Assembly (NCBI RefSeq): GCF_004134945.1
Contig: NZ_SBAP01000009.1
Coordinates: 20,818 to 84,817, forward strand
Direction: 5' to 3'
DNA: 64,000 nt
Source: Fusobacterium_C necrophorum_A
GTDB taxonomy: Bacteria; Fusobacteriota; Fusobacteriia; Fusobacteriales; Fusobacteriaceae
The position numbers and the translations under genes were made by a program. The notes below the pieces were generated by a model. That model had not been told where the DNA came from. It did not search any database and was given only the letters and a program-made list of their open reading frames with translations. The first letter of the stretch is position 1; every line of letters starts with the position of its first letter. Below, in pieces: positions 23,851 through 32,740 of this stretch.

Positions 23851-24930
23851 ATGTATTGGATTTTCATTTTTATTTTTATACTACTCATCTTTCACAATCA
23901 CGGAATTCCTATTTTTTTATATCATCAAATTCATCCCGGGTCCAAGGTAAATCCGGAATTATTGGAACAGCATTTGCTTTGGCTATCAAAAAAGGGATAC
24001 CATACGATGACCTTATCGGAGTACATTGAGGAGGGGGCTCCCAAAAAAACGGTATTGTTGACTTTGGATGACGGCTATTATGACAATTATAAATATGTAT
24101 TTCCCTTATTAAAGAAGTACAATATGAAAGCGACTATTTTCTTGAATACTTTATATATTTCCGAAGATAGAAACAAAGAAGAGGAGATTCAGGAAAATGG
24201 AATCGCCAATCAGAAAGCGATACTGCAATATATAAAAACAGGTTGTGGAGAAAGTGCTCAATATATGAGTTGGAGAGAAATTCGAGAGATGTATGAAAGC
24301 GGACTTGTTGATTTTCAGGCACATTCCCATAAACATATGGCAGTTTTTGCAGACAACAAATTGCAAGGTTTTTTTGAGGGAAGGGAAGAAGACTGTACGG
24401 ACACTTATTTATATCAGGGAAGAGTCAGGGAAGGCTATCCCAAATTTCGAAAGAGGGGGGAGTATACGCTTCCCGGGTTTCAAATTCAAAAGGAATTTTT
24501 TCCTATTTTTGAAGAATACTATCATAGAGTATTAAAGACCATAGGAAATGAAAAAAAGAGAAGGGAAGAGGGACAAAACTTTATTGAAAAACATTCGGAA
24601 TATTTTCATAAGGTGACAGAACAAGAATTTGAAACACGGATTACAGAAGATTATTTAGAAAATAAAAGACAGATAGAGGCACATTTAGGAAATGAAGTCA
24701 ATTGTTTTTGCTGGCCTTGGGGACATCGTTCCTGGAACAGTGTAAGCATATTGGAAAAATTGGGAGTCAGAGCTTTTGTGACGACGAAAAAAGGAAGCAA
24801 TGATCAGCTGCCAAATCTTAAATTGATCAAAAGAATTGAACTCCGAAATTACAGTTTGAAAAAATTCAAGTGGAACGTATGGATTGCCTCTAACTTAATT
24901 TTGGGAAAAATTTATAGTTTAGTATCTTAG
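23851..24930 (+). CDS. Polysaccharide deacetylase-family protein
   Basis: 359 aa. One N-terminal membrane anchor (residues 2-17), then a NodB-type domain: LYHQIHPG, LTLDDGYYDN (D73/D74; the second Asp is the usual metal ligand), and the HxxxH metal pair at His158/His162 in AHSHKHM, with CWPWGHRSWNSV near the C-terminus. Expected to remove N-acetyl (or similar) groups from a cell-surface glycan on the outer face of the inner membrane. As first gene of the LPS-core operon it may modify core or O-antigen sugars; the substrate is inference. Confidence 0.85.
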   Translation: MYWIFIFIFILLIFHNHGIPIFLYHQIHPGSKVNPELLEQHLLWLSKKGYHTMTLSEYIEEGAPKKTVLLTLDDGYYDNYKYVFPLLKKYNMKATIFLNTLYISEDRNKEEEIQENGIANQKAILQYIKTGCGESAQYMSWREIREMYESGLVDFQAHSHKHMAVFADNKLQGFFEGREEDCTDTYLYQGRVREGYPKFRKRGEYTLPGFQIQKEFFPIFEEYYHRVLKTIGNEKKRREEGQNFIEKHSEYFHKVTEQEFETRITEDYLENKRQIEAHLGNEVNCFCWPWGHRSWNSVSILEKLGVRAFVTTKKGSNDQLPNLKLIKRIELRNYSLKKFKWNVWIASNLILGKIYSLVS

Positions 24931-24938
24931 GAGGATAA

Positions 24939-25709
24939 ATGTCTCTTTCAGTTGCAATGATAACATATAACGAGGAAAAAATATTGGAAAAAACACTCCG
25001 ATCCATTGTCGGTTTGGCGGATGAGATTGTAATTGTGGATAGCGGTTCTACTGATGGAACGAGAGAAATTGCAGAAAAATATGGAGCTAAATTTGTACAT
25101 CAGGATTGGTTGGGTTATGGACCGCAAAGAAATAAAGCGATTCAATTGTGTCAATCGGAGTGGATTTTAAACATTGATGCGGATGAAGAAATTTCTCCCG
25201 AGTTATATGACAGGATTCAAAAAATTGTGCAAGAACCTGTGGAATATAAGGTGTATAAGGTTTCTTTTACCAGTGTTTGCTTCGGGAAAAAAATCCATCA
25301 CGGAGGTTGGAGCGGGGCGAAAAAAATAAGACTCTTTTATAGAGGAAGCGGGATATTCAATCATAACACCGTTCATGAGGAATTTGAAACTTCGGAAGAA
25401 ATACGAAGCTTACAGGAAGAGATTTATCATCATAGTTATATCAACTTAGAGGACTATTTTATGAAATTTAATCGCTACACAACGGAGGGGGCGAAAGATG
25501 CTTTTCAAAAAAGAAAAAAGGTCGCTGCTCTGAAGATCGTCTTGGAACCTTTTTATAAATTCATTCGGATGTATTTTTTCAGATTAGGATTTTTAGACGG
25601 ATTGGAAGGCTTTGTGCTAGCCGCTACCAGTGCCATGTATAGTATGGTAAAGTATTATAAACTATATGAATTATATGAAAGAGAAAAGGAGAGTCATCGT
25701 TTATCATGA
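24939..25709 (+). CDS. Glycosyltransferase family 2 (WaaE/KdtX-like)
   Basis: 256 aa GT-A glycosyltransferase: SVAMITYNEEKILEKTL (N-terminal nucleotide-sugar fold), IVDSGSTDGT, the DxD-like NIDADEEI and a C-terminal amphipathic/hydrophobic region (MYFFRLGFLDGLEGF). The YGPQRNKAI segment and length match WaaE/LgtF-type LPS inner-core glucosyltransferases. Overlaps the next gene by 4 nt (ATGA). Confidence 0.88.
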   Translation: MSLSVAMITYNEEKILEKTLRSIVGLADEIVIVDSGSTDGTREIAEKYGAKFVHQDWLGYGPQRNKAIQLCQSEWILNIDADEEISPELYDRIQKIVQEPVEYKVYKVSFTSVCFGKKIHHGGWSGAKKIRLFYRGSGIFNHNTVHEEFETSEEIRSLQEEIYHHSYINLEDYFMKFNRYTTEGAKDAFQKRKKVAALKIVLEPFYKFIRMYFFRLGFLDGLEGFVLAATSAMYSMVKYYKLYELYEREKESHRLS

Positions 25710-26737
25710 GAGAAATTAAGCGAATTATTGTAGCCAGAACAGACAAAATCGGGGATTTGGTATTATCCATTCCCAGTTTTTTCATGTTAAAAAAGATGTA
25801 TCCTAAAGCGGAGTTAATTGTTCTGGTGAGAAGATATAACTATGATATTGTCAAAAATTTACCTTATATTGATCGCATCTTGAAAATAGATGACTTTAAA
25901 AAAGAAGAATTGTTGATGAAAATTGCGTATTTTAAAGCAGATGTCTTCATTGCCTTGTTTCATGATGAATATATTGCGAAATTGGTAAAGGCCAGTAAGG
26001 CGAAGATTAGAATCGGACCGATTTCAAAACCCTCTTCTTGGTTGTTATACAACAAAGGAGTCTTACAAAAAAGATCACTTTCCACTAAAAATGAGGCGGA
26101 GTACAATTTAGATTTGGTGAAAAAGTTAAATCCGATGCGTTATAGTGCTTCCTATGAGTTAAACACGGAACTGATACTGACAGAAGAAAATCGAAGAGTA
26201 GCCTCTTTGTTTTGGGAACAGGAAAATTTAGGGGACAAGGTTTTGGTATGTAATCCGTTTTTGGGAGGTTCTACCAAGAATTTACGGGACGAAGAGTATG
26301 GAAGAATTTTAAAAAATTTGTTATTGGAAGAAGCGGAACTGGAAATTATCCTGACCTGTCACATTTCAGAGGAGGAGAGAGCTTTACAATTAAAAGAACG
26401 AATTGCTTCCAATAAAGTACATATTTTTGCAAATGGAGGAAGTATTTTAAATGTGGCGGCCGTCATTGAAAAAGCACAGCTCTATTTTGGAGGGTCTACA
26501 GGACCAACCCATATTGCAGGAGCTTTGGGGCAGAAGATAGTGGCTTTTTATCCAAATAAAAGGACACAAAGTAAAACAAGGTGGGGAATTTTCCGAAAAT
26601 ATTTAGAAGAAGTCTATTACTTTGTAGTGGATGAGGAAGCTTCCGCAAAAGAAAATTATGAAATCCCTTATTTTGATTCGATGACAAAGGAGAAAGAAGA
26701 AAAAATGATGAAATTATTGCAAGAGGCCTTGTCATGA
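25706..26737 (+). CDS. Glycosyltransferase family 9 (heptosyltransferase-type), first copy
   Basis: 343 aa GT-B fold. N-terminal ARTDKIGDLVLSIPSFFML is the acceptor-side GT9 signature (D-KIGD-hydrophobic), and FGGSTGPTHIAGALG near residue 260 is the ADP-heptose-binding motif. The family transfers L-glycero-D-manno-heptose or related sugars to the LPS inner core; the acceptor cannot be read from sequence. Coupled to both neighbours by ATGA overlaps. Confidence 0.88.
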   Translation: MREIKRIIVARTDKIGDLVLSIPSFFMLKKMYPKAELIVLVRRYNYDIVKNLPYIDRILKIDDFKKEELLMKIAYFKADVFIALFHDEYIAKLVKASKAKIRIGPISKPSSWLLYNKGVLQKRSLSTKNEAEYNLDLVKKLNPMRYSASYELNTELILTEENRRVASLFWEQENLGDKVLVCNPFLGGSTKNLRDEEYGRILKNLLLEEAELEIILTCHISEEERALQLKERIASNKVHIFANGGSILNVAAVIEKAQLYFGGSTGPTHIAGALGQKIVAFYPNKRTQSKTRWGIFRKYLEEVYYFVVDEEASAKENYEIPYFDSMTKEKEEKMMKLLQEALS

Positions 26738-27747
26738 AAATTTTAATCATACATACCGCCTTTATCGGCGATGTTGTCCTTTCCACTCCCATGATAACGA
26801 AAATAGCGGAGAAATATGCAGGAGCTGAAATTTATTATTTGACAGTTCCCGCCGGAGCAAGCATTTTAAGAAATAATCCTTATATCACGAAAATCATTTC
26901 TTATGATAAAAAAGGAAAAGATAAAATCTGGAGGGCATTTTTTCGCATAGCCAGAGAGTTACGCAAAGAAAGCTTTGACATGATTTATTGTCCACATCGT
27001 TATTTGCGAAGTATGCTGTTAAGTTTACTTGTCGGGGCAAAAGAGAGAATCGGATATAGAACAGCTCCTTTGTCTTGTTTCTTTACGAAAAAAATAGAAT
27101 ATCATAAGAATTTTCATGAGGTAAGGCGTTTGCTTACCTTTGTGGAAGGAGAAGAGAATAAAAAATATGAAATTGCCTTGTATCCGAAAGAACCGGAAGA
27201 ACTGGTTTGGGAGAAGTGGAAACAAGAAATAGAAAAGCAGGGATATTCCTGTATTGTAGCTTTGGCTCCCGGAAGTCGTTGGGAGACAAAAAGATGGCCT
27301 GTAGAATATTTTCAGGAAGTTTTGGACAGACTTTCGGAAACAGAACATATTGCCGTTTTGCTTCTAGGGGGAAAAGAAGAGCAAGCTTTGCCTTTTCACT
27401 GGAAAAAGGGAGTTTGGGATTTACGGGGAAAAACAAGTTTATTGCAGTTGACGAAAGTCCTGCAGGAAGTGAACTATGTTGTGACAAATGATTCTTCGCC
27501 GATTCATATCGCTTCTTCCTCTCCAAAAGCAAAGATTATTGCAATCTTTGGTCCTACGGTAAAAGAGATTGGTTTTACTCCTTGGTCGGATAACAGTGTG
27601 GTAATAGAATTGGAGGATTTGGATTGCCGACCGTGTAGTATTCACGGGACAAATACCTGTCCTCAAAAGCATTTTCGTTGTATGAGGGAATTGAAACCGG
27701 AGTTGGTCTTGCAGGAAATACGAGAATATTGCAGGGAGGAAGCATGA
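26734..27747 (+). CDS. waaF: Lipopolysaccharide heptosyltransferase II-type (GT9), second copy
   Basis: 337 aa. HTAFIGDVVLSTPM at the N-terminus, ALAPGSRWETKRWPVEYF (the PGSxWxTKRWP segment typical of WaaF), TNDSSPIHIASSSPKAKIIAIFGPT and the C-terminal LDCRPCSIHGTNTCPQKHF cluster of cysteines. It is the best WaaF match of the three GT9 genes. Expected to add the second heptose of the inner core. Overlaps the kinase-like gene by 4 nt. Confidence 0.88.
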   Translation: MKILIIHTAFIGDVVLSTPMITKIAEKYAGAEIYYLTVPAGASILRNNPYITKIISYDKKGKDKIWRAFFRIARELRKESFDMIYCPHRYLRSMLLSLLVGAKERIGYRTAPLSCFFTKKIEYHKNFHEVRRLLTFVEGEENKKYEIALYPKEPEELVWEKWKQEIEKQGYSCIVALAPGSRWETKRWPVEYFQEVLDRLSETEHIAVLLLGGKEEQALPFHWKKGVWDLRGKTSLLQLTKVLQEVNYVVTNDSSPIHIASSSPKAKIIAIFGPTVKEIGFTPWSDNSVVIELEDLDCRPCSIHGTNTCPQKHFRCMRELKPELVLQEIREYCREEA

Positions 27748-28433
27748 AAAAAAAGTTGTCACGGCAGGAAAGGATATACTATTTTTCGGAAGAGGCTTTT
27801 TCTTTGTTTGAATATTGGAAAGCCGGAAACTATCGTTTACTTAAGGTATTGAAAGATACCGACAGAAGTTACGTAGCTCTCTTAGAGATTGGAGGAAGTA
27901 AATTTATTTATAAAGAACCGAGAGAAAAAAATCAAAGAAAATGGCAGAGGTTTTTATCTATATTTCGTGGAAGTGAGAGCAGGAGAGAGGGATTGCAAAT
28001 GTTGGAAATTGAAAAAAAAGGCTTTTTAGGGCCTAAGTTTCAATTTGCTTATGAAAAAAAATGGGCATCCATGATATTTCATTCTTTTTTAGTTTACTCC
28101 TATCTTGAGGCTGAAGAGATCACGGTCCACAAAGCGGAAAAAGCATTTGCCTATCTTAAGAGAATACACGATGCCGGTTTTTTACATGGAGATTCTCAGC
28201 TGTCCAATTTTTTAATTCATAGAAAAGACATCTATCTGATTGATTCCAAATTTCAGAAAAATAAATATGGAGCTTTGGGAAGGGCTTATGAAACTTATTA
28301 TTTCGAGTTAAGTTGTCCCTCTTGCTCTTTTTTGATAGATAGAAGCCATTGGGCTTATAAAATTGCTAAAAGATGGAAGGATTTGAAAGAATGGTGGGTA
28401 AAGATCAAGACAAAGAGAAGAGAAAAAAAATGA
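27744..28433 (+). CDS. LPS core heptose kinase-like protein (RfaY/WaaY type)
   Basis: 229 aa. A small kinase-fold protein: Lys in the SKFIYKEPR strand, catalytic loop HGDSQLSNF (H148, D150, N near 155) and a metal-binding YLIDSKF in place of DFG. This pattern fits WaaY/RfaY, which phosphorylate heptose in the LPS core. The start at 27744 follows AGGGAGGAAG; the frame is open further upstream into waaF but without a better signal. ATGA overlap with both neighbours. Confidence 0.8.
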   Translation: MKKKLSRQERIYYFSEEAFSLFEYWKAGNYRLLKVLKDTDRSYVALLEIGGSKFIYKEPREKNQRKWQRFLSIFRGSESRREGLQMLEIEKKGFLGPKFQFAYEKKWASMIFHSFLVYSYLEAEEITVHKAEKAFAYLKRIHDAGFLHGDSQLSNFLIHRKDIYLIDSKFQKNKYGALGRAYETYYFELSCPSCSFLIDRSHWAYKIAKRWKDLKEWWVKIKTKRREKK

Positions 28434-29512
28434 AAATTTTAGTAATTCGATTGAGCTCTATTGGAGATGTATTATTGACAACAGCTGTTTTAAAAGCTTG
28501 GAAAAAAAAGTATCCGGATTCTATCTTAGACTTTGTAGTCTTACAGCAATTTCAAGCTGCGATTCAAGATTGTCCTTATATTGACCATATTTATGTGTTT
28601 GATAAGAAAAAACATGACGGAATACGCAATATCAGAAAATTTTCCAAAGCATTAAAAGAAAACGGGTATGACTACGTCTTTGACCTGCACAATAAATTTC
28701 GTTCCCAATGGATGAGATGGAGTATGGGAATTCCTTATTTTGTCTATCCGAAAAGAAAATGGTGGAAATCTCTCTTGGTGAATTTGGGCTTGATTTCCTA
28801 CCAAGTAGATGATACGATTATAAAAAATTATTTTGCTGCCTTTTCTTCTTTTTCTTTGGATTATGATGGAGAAGATTTGTATTTTGCTGTCAAAGAAGAA
28901 GAGAAAAAAAAGTTTGAAAGTTATCGAAATTTTCCCGTATTGGCACCGGGAGCATCTAAGAATACGAAGAAATGGCCTGTAGAAAATTTTGCTCTTTTAG
29001 CAAAATTATTGCATCAGAAGTATTCATATCCGAGCATTTTAATCGGCGGGAAAGAGGACGAGGAAAATTGCAACAAGATTATAGAATTAAGCGAAGGAAG
29101 TGCTATTTCCTTTGCGGGAAAGCTGAGTTTACAGGAGAGCGGAGCCTTATTGTCACAGGCAGCTTTTTTGGTAAGTAATGACTCAGGTCCCTTTCATATT
29201 GCGAGAGGAGTGAAGTGCCCAAGTTTTGTTATTTTCGGACCAACCAGTCCAGGAATGTTTGAACTGGGGGAAGAAGATGTTCTTATCTATGCAGGAGTGG
29301 AGTGTTCTCCTTGCAGTTTACATGGGGATAAGAAATGTCCCAAAAAACATTTTCGTTGTATGAAAGAAATTACTGCAGAACAGATTTTGAAGAAGATAGA
29401 GGAAAAAAATTCAAAAGAAGGAGTGTTTAGCGATGGCGAAAGCAAAAGAAAAAACGATGGAGTTAACAGCGAAGCAAAAGGCCTTAGAAACGGCTGTAAA
29501 AGAAATAACTAA
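28430..29512 (+). CDS. Glycosyltransferase family 9 (heptosyltransferase-type), third copy, overlapping recA
   Basis: 360 aa from the ATG at 28430. IRLSSIGDVLLTTAVLKAW, LAPGASKNTKKWPVENF, SNDSGPFHIARGVKCP and a C-terminal CSPCSLHGDKKCPKKHF cluster match the second copy. After EQILKKIEE the last 35 or so residues (a Ser/Lys/Asn-rich tail) have no family counterpart and are encoded by sequence that is also the recA start region. The 80-nt overlap with recA is unusual and may reflect loss of the original stop codon. Confidence 0.87.
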   Translation: MKILVIRLSSIGDVLLTTAVLKAWKKKYPDSILDFVVLQQFQAAIQDCPYIDHIYVFDKKKHDGIRNIRKFSKALKENGYDYVFDLHNKFRSQWMRWSMGIPYFVYPKRKWWKSLLVNLGLISYQVDDTIIKNYFAAFSSFSLDYDGEDLYFAVKEEEKKKFESYRNFPVLAPGASKNTKKWPVENFALLAKLLHQKYSYPSILIGGKEDEENCNKIIELSEGSAISFAGKLSLQESGALLSQAAFLVSNDSGPFHIARGVKCPSFVIFGPTSPGMFELGEEDVLIYAGVECSPCSLHGDKKCPKKHFRCMKEITAEQILKKIEEKNSKEGVFSDGESKRKNDGVNSEAKGLRNGCKRNN

Positions 29513-30503
29513 GGATTTTGGAGAAGGGGCTATTATGAAATTGGGAGATAATAGTCATATGCAAATTGAAGTAATCCCGACGGGAAGTTTAAATTTGGAT
29601 GCAGCTTTGGGATTGGGAGGAGTTCCCAGAGGAAGAGTGGTAGAGATTTATGGAGCGGAGAGTTCAGGAAAGACAACCATTGCTTTACACATTATAGCAG
29701 AAGCACAAAAAATGGGGGGGATTGCAGCTTTTATTGATGCGGAACATGCTTTGGATCCTGTGTATGCAAAGGCATTGGGTGTAGATATTGATGAGCTTTT
29801 GATTGCACAGCCGGATTTCGGGGAACAGGCCTTGGATATTGCAGATACCTTAGTGCGTTCCGGAGCCATTGATGTGATTGTAGTGGATTCTGTGGCAGCT
29901 TTGGTTCCCAAAGTGGAAATTGACGGAGAAATGTCGGATCAGCAAATGGGACTGCAAGCAAGATTGATGTCGAAGGCCTTGCGAAAATTAACGGCTACCC
30001 TGAATAAATCCAAAACAACCATGATTTTTATCAACCAAATTCGTGAAAAAATCGGTGGCTTTGGGTTTGGACCTCAAACGACGACCACCGGAGGAAAGGC
30101 ATTGAAATTCTATTCTTCCGTTCGTATGGAAGTGAAAAGAATTGCTGCCGTGAAGCAAGGGGAGGATGTTATCGGAAATGAAACCGTGGTAAAAGTAACG
30201 AAGAATAAAATTGCTCCTCCCTTCAAAGAGGCTTCTTTTCAAATTATGTATGGAAAAGGAATTTCAAAGGTGGGAGAAATTTTGGATATCGCTTTGGCAA
30301 AAGATATTGTGGCAAAATCAGGAGCTTGGTTTAGCTTTGGAGAAATTCGTCTAGGACAGGGAAAGGAAAACGTCAAGGCGAGGTTGGAGGAAGAAAAAGA
30401 CTTATTAAATGCCATCTATGATGAAATTAAAAAATTGGAAGCTCCACAAGAAGAGGGAGTGCTTGGAGAAGAATGTGAAGAAATTTCAAAAGCAGAAGAA
30501 TAA
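29433..30503 (+). CDS. recA: Recombinase RecA
   Basis: 356 aa DNA-strand exchange and SOS co-protease. Walker A GAESSGKTT, Walker B VIVVDSVAAL, the MAW segment DQQMGLQARLMS and L2 region NQIREKIGGFGFGP are all present. The SD (AAGGAGTG, about 29417-29424) lies inside the preceding glycosyltransferase gene, 8 nt before the ATG. No LexA-type box was identified upstream, so SOS control is not evident. Confidence 0.98.
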   Translation: MAKAKEKTMELTAKQKALETAVKEITKDFGEGAIMKLGDNSHMQIEVIPTGSLNLDAALGLGGVPRGRVVEIYGAESSGKTTIALHIIAEAQKMGGIAAFIDAEHALDPVYAKALGVDIDELLIAQPDFGEQALDIADTLVRSGAIDVIVVDSVAALVPKVEIDGEMSDQQMGLQARLMSKALRKLTATLNKSKTTMIFINQIREKIGGFGFGPQTTTTGGKALKFYSSVRMEVKRIAAVKQGEDVIGNETVVKVTKNKIAPPFKEASFQIMYGKGISKVGEILDIALAKDIVAKSGAWFSFGEIRLGQGKENVKARLEEEKDLLNAIYDEIKKLEAPQEEGVLGEECEEISKAEE

Positions 30504-31023
30504 GCTATTATTCGAAGACGGAAGTCAAATTTTTGTCACGAAAGAAATGATACAAAGATTTTCTTTACAAGGGAGAGAAGCTTTAAGTGAAGAGGAGTAC
30601 GAGGAACTTTTTCGCTATCGACTTCGTTTCAGTGCTTATACCTGGCTTTCGAAAAGGGATTATTCTTCTTGGGAATTGGAAGTCAAACTGAGTCGGTATT
30701 GTCCTCAAAAGCAGTGGATTTCAGATTTATTGAAAGACTTGCAGCAGAAGGGATATATCGATGATTATCGTTATGCGATTCAATGGGTTCAATCTAAAAA
30801 ATATGGAAGGGCAAAAATGGAATATTGCCTGCTTCAGAAAGGATACTCCAGAGAGTTTGTCAGGAGGGTTTTGGACGAAGCTTATCAGACGAATACAAAA
30901 GAAATTATAAAAATTTGGAATACATTAGCAAAGAAAGAAAAAGAAAAGAGAGTGATGGCCCTTTTACGAAAGGGCTATCACTATTCTGAAATTAAAAAGG
31001 CATTAGCGGAGATTGAAGAATAG
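30475..31023 (+). CDS. recX: RecA regulator RecX
   Basis: About 182 aa from the GTG at 30475 (SD TTGGAGAAG), overlapping recA by 29 nt; an alternative TTG lies at 30463. Three-helix RecX repeats are visible (AYTWLSKRDYSSWELEVKL, LQQKGYIDDYRYAIQWV, EKRVMALLRKGYHYSEIKKAL). RecX binds the RecA filament and inhibits it; the tight coupling to recA supports the call. Confidence 0.88.
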   Translation: MKKFQKQKNKLLFEDGSQIFVTKEMIQRFSLQGREALSEEEYEELFRYRLRFSAYTWLSKRDYSSWELEVKLSRYCPQKQWISDLLKDLQQKGYIDDYRYAIQWVQSKKYGRAKMEYCLLQKGYSREFVRRVLDEAYQTNTKEIIKIWNTLAKKEKEKRVMALLRKGYHYSEIKKALAEIEE

Positions 31024-31035
31024 GGAGAGAAGGTT

Positions 31036-32043
31036 ATGATTATATTAGGAATTGAGAGCTCTTGCGATGAAACTTCCATTGCAATCATTCAAGACGGGAA
31101 AACAATTTTATCGAATTATATTTCATCTCAAATTGATATTCATAAAGAATATGGCGGGGTGGTACCGGAGATTGCTTCAAGACAACATATTAAAAATATT
31201 GCGGCAATTTTGGAAGAAAGCTTAACAGAAGCAAAAATAAGTCTACAAGAGGTGGACTATATCGCAGTGACCTATGCCCCCGGATTGATCGGAGCTCTAT
31301 TGGTGGGAATTTCTTTTGCAAAAGCTTTGGCTTATGCGAATCATATTCCCTTGATTCCGGTTCATCATATCAAAGGGCATATCTATGCAAATTTTTTGGA
31401 ACACGAAGTCGAGTTGCCATGTATTAGTTTGGTTGTTTCCGGAGGACATACCAATATTATTTATATGGACGAAAAGCATGAATTTCATAATTTAGGAGGG
31501 ACCTTGGACGATGCCGTGGGAGAAAGTTGTGATAAAGTGGCACGAGTATTGGGGTTGGGATATCCCGGAGGACCTATCATAGATAAAATGTATTATCAAG
31601 GAAATCCTCAGTATTTAAAATTGACTAAGCCGAAAGTGAAAGAGTATGAGTTCAGCTTTTCCGGAATCAAAACGGCAGTGATCAACTTTGATCATAAAAT
31701 GAAATTGAGAGGGGAGACTTATAAAAAAGAGGACTTGGCAGCCTCTTTTTTGCGGACTGTGGTCGATATTTTAACGGAAAAAACGATTGCAGCCGCTAAA
31801 GAAAAAAAGGTAAAACATATTTTATTGGCAGGAGGAGTGGCAGCCAATTCTTTATTGAGAAAACAACTGTCGGAAAGAGCGGAACAAGAGGGAATGAAAC
31901 TATTATATCCAAGTATGCGACTTTGTACGGACAATGCCGCCATGATTGCGGAAGCTGCTTATTATAAGATTCAAAACGGAGGAAAAGCGGCAGGCTATGA
32001 CTTGAATGGAATTGCTACTTTGGATATTCATCAGGATATTTAG
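31036..32043 (+). CDS. tsaD: tRNA threonylcarbamoyladenosine synthase subunit TsaD
   Basis: 335 aa ASKHA-fold protein that transfers threonylcarbamoyl to A37 of ANN-decoding tRNAs with TsaB/E. GIESSCDETSIAI at the start, the metal HxxxH in HHIKGHIYANF, VSGGHTNI, DDAVGESCDKVARVLGLGYPGGP and LAGGVAANSLLR are all diagnostic. SD GGGAGAGAAGG. Confidence 0.97.
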   Translation: MIILGIESSCDETSIAIIQDGKTILSNYISSQIDIHKEYGGVVPEIASRQHIKNIAAILEESLTEAKISLQEVDYIAVTYAPGLIGALLVGISFAKALAYANHIPLIPVHHIKGHIYANFLEHEVELPCISLVVSGGHTNIIYMDEKHEFHNLGGTLDDAVGESCDKVARVLGLGYPGGPIIDKMYYQGNPQYLKLTKPKVKEYEFSFSGIKTAVINFDHKMKLRGETYKKEDLAASFLRTVVDILTEKTIAAAKEKKVKHILLAGGVAANSLLRKQLSERAEQEGMKLLYPSMRLCTDNAAMIAEAAYYKIQNGGKAAGYDLNGIATLDIHQDI

Positions 32044-32051
32044 GAGGAAAC

Positions 32052-32708
32052 ATGAGAAAACTATTCCTATCTTTATGTATATTCTTACTATCTTTCTCCG
32101 GTTTTGCAATACAGAGTATCGGAAAGGCAAATGGAAGGGATTCGACAAGGCAAAATATCAACATGACTGTTTCGAACAAAGAGAAGCAACAGGAAGTGGA
32201 AGGAATGGTATTGGACGAAGAAGGCTACGCTATTGCGGAAGTTGTCTTGGAGGCAAAACAAAAGGGAAAGGTTCAGAACGTACAAAGTGATAAGTATGGC
32301 AAATTTCAATTTTTGGTAGACTATGGCTTATTGAGTATTTTTGCTCAAAAAGAGGGTTTTTTGGCAGGGGGAGAAATTATCTCGGTTCGAGAGGGACGAC
32401 CGATAAAAAATTTGCAGATTGTATTGAAAAAAAGATATTCCCATATTTTAGGAATTGTTACAGATGGAGTAAAAGCTCTTTCCGGCGTTACCGTTCGTCT
32501 GAGAAATGAAAATTTGGAAACCATAGATCAGGTGTTTTCAGATGCTTTGGGCTATTATCAATTCCGGAATATCGGAGATAATCAGAAAGTTGCCGTATCC
32601 GTTTATGAAGAGGGATTTCAGGAATACATATCCGACTTCTTTTTGGTAGATAAAAATTATGAGAAAGAGCACATTATTTTAAGAAAAAAAGAGAAGAATA
32701 TGTTATAA
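32052..32708 (+). CDS. Secreted carboxypeptidase-regulatory-like domain protein
   Basis: 218 aa. Signal peptide (MRKLFLSLCIFLLSFSGFA, cut near residue 19-20). Two tandem beta-sandwich repeats of the CarboxypepD_reg-like type follow: VEGMVLDEEGYAIAEVVLEAK...GKFQFLVDYG and LGIVTDGVKALSGVTVRLRNE...GYYQFRNIG. No catalytic motif. Likely periplasmic or outer-membrane-associated, with unknown partner. 8 nt after tsaD, preceded by AGGAGG. Confidence 0.75.
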   Translation: MRKLFLSLCIFLLSFSGFAIQSIGKANGRDSTRQNINMTVSNKEKQQEVEGMVLDEEGYAIAEVVLEAKQKGKVQNVQSDKYGKFQFLVDYGLLSIFAQKEGFLAGGEIISVREGRPIKNLQIVLKKRYSHILGIVTDGVKALSGVTVRLRNENLETIDQVFSDALGYYQFRNIGDNQKVAVSVYEEGFQEYISDFFLVDKNYEKEHIILRKKEKNML

Positions 32709-32709
32709 T
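32701..32709 (+). promoter_or_regulatory. Extended -10 promoter before murA
   Basis: TGTTATAAT overlaps the stop codon of the preceding gene and lies 32 nt before the murA ATG; no clear -35. Confidence 0.45.
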
Positions 32710-32740
32710 ATAAAATAACTTATTTTTAAAGGAGAATATG

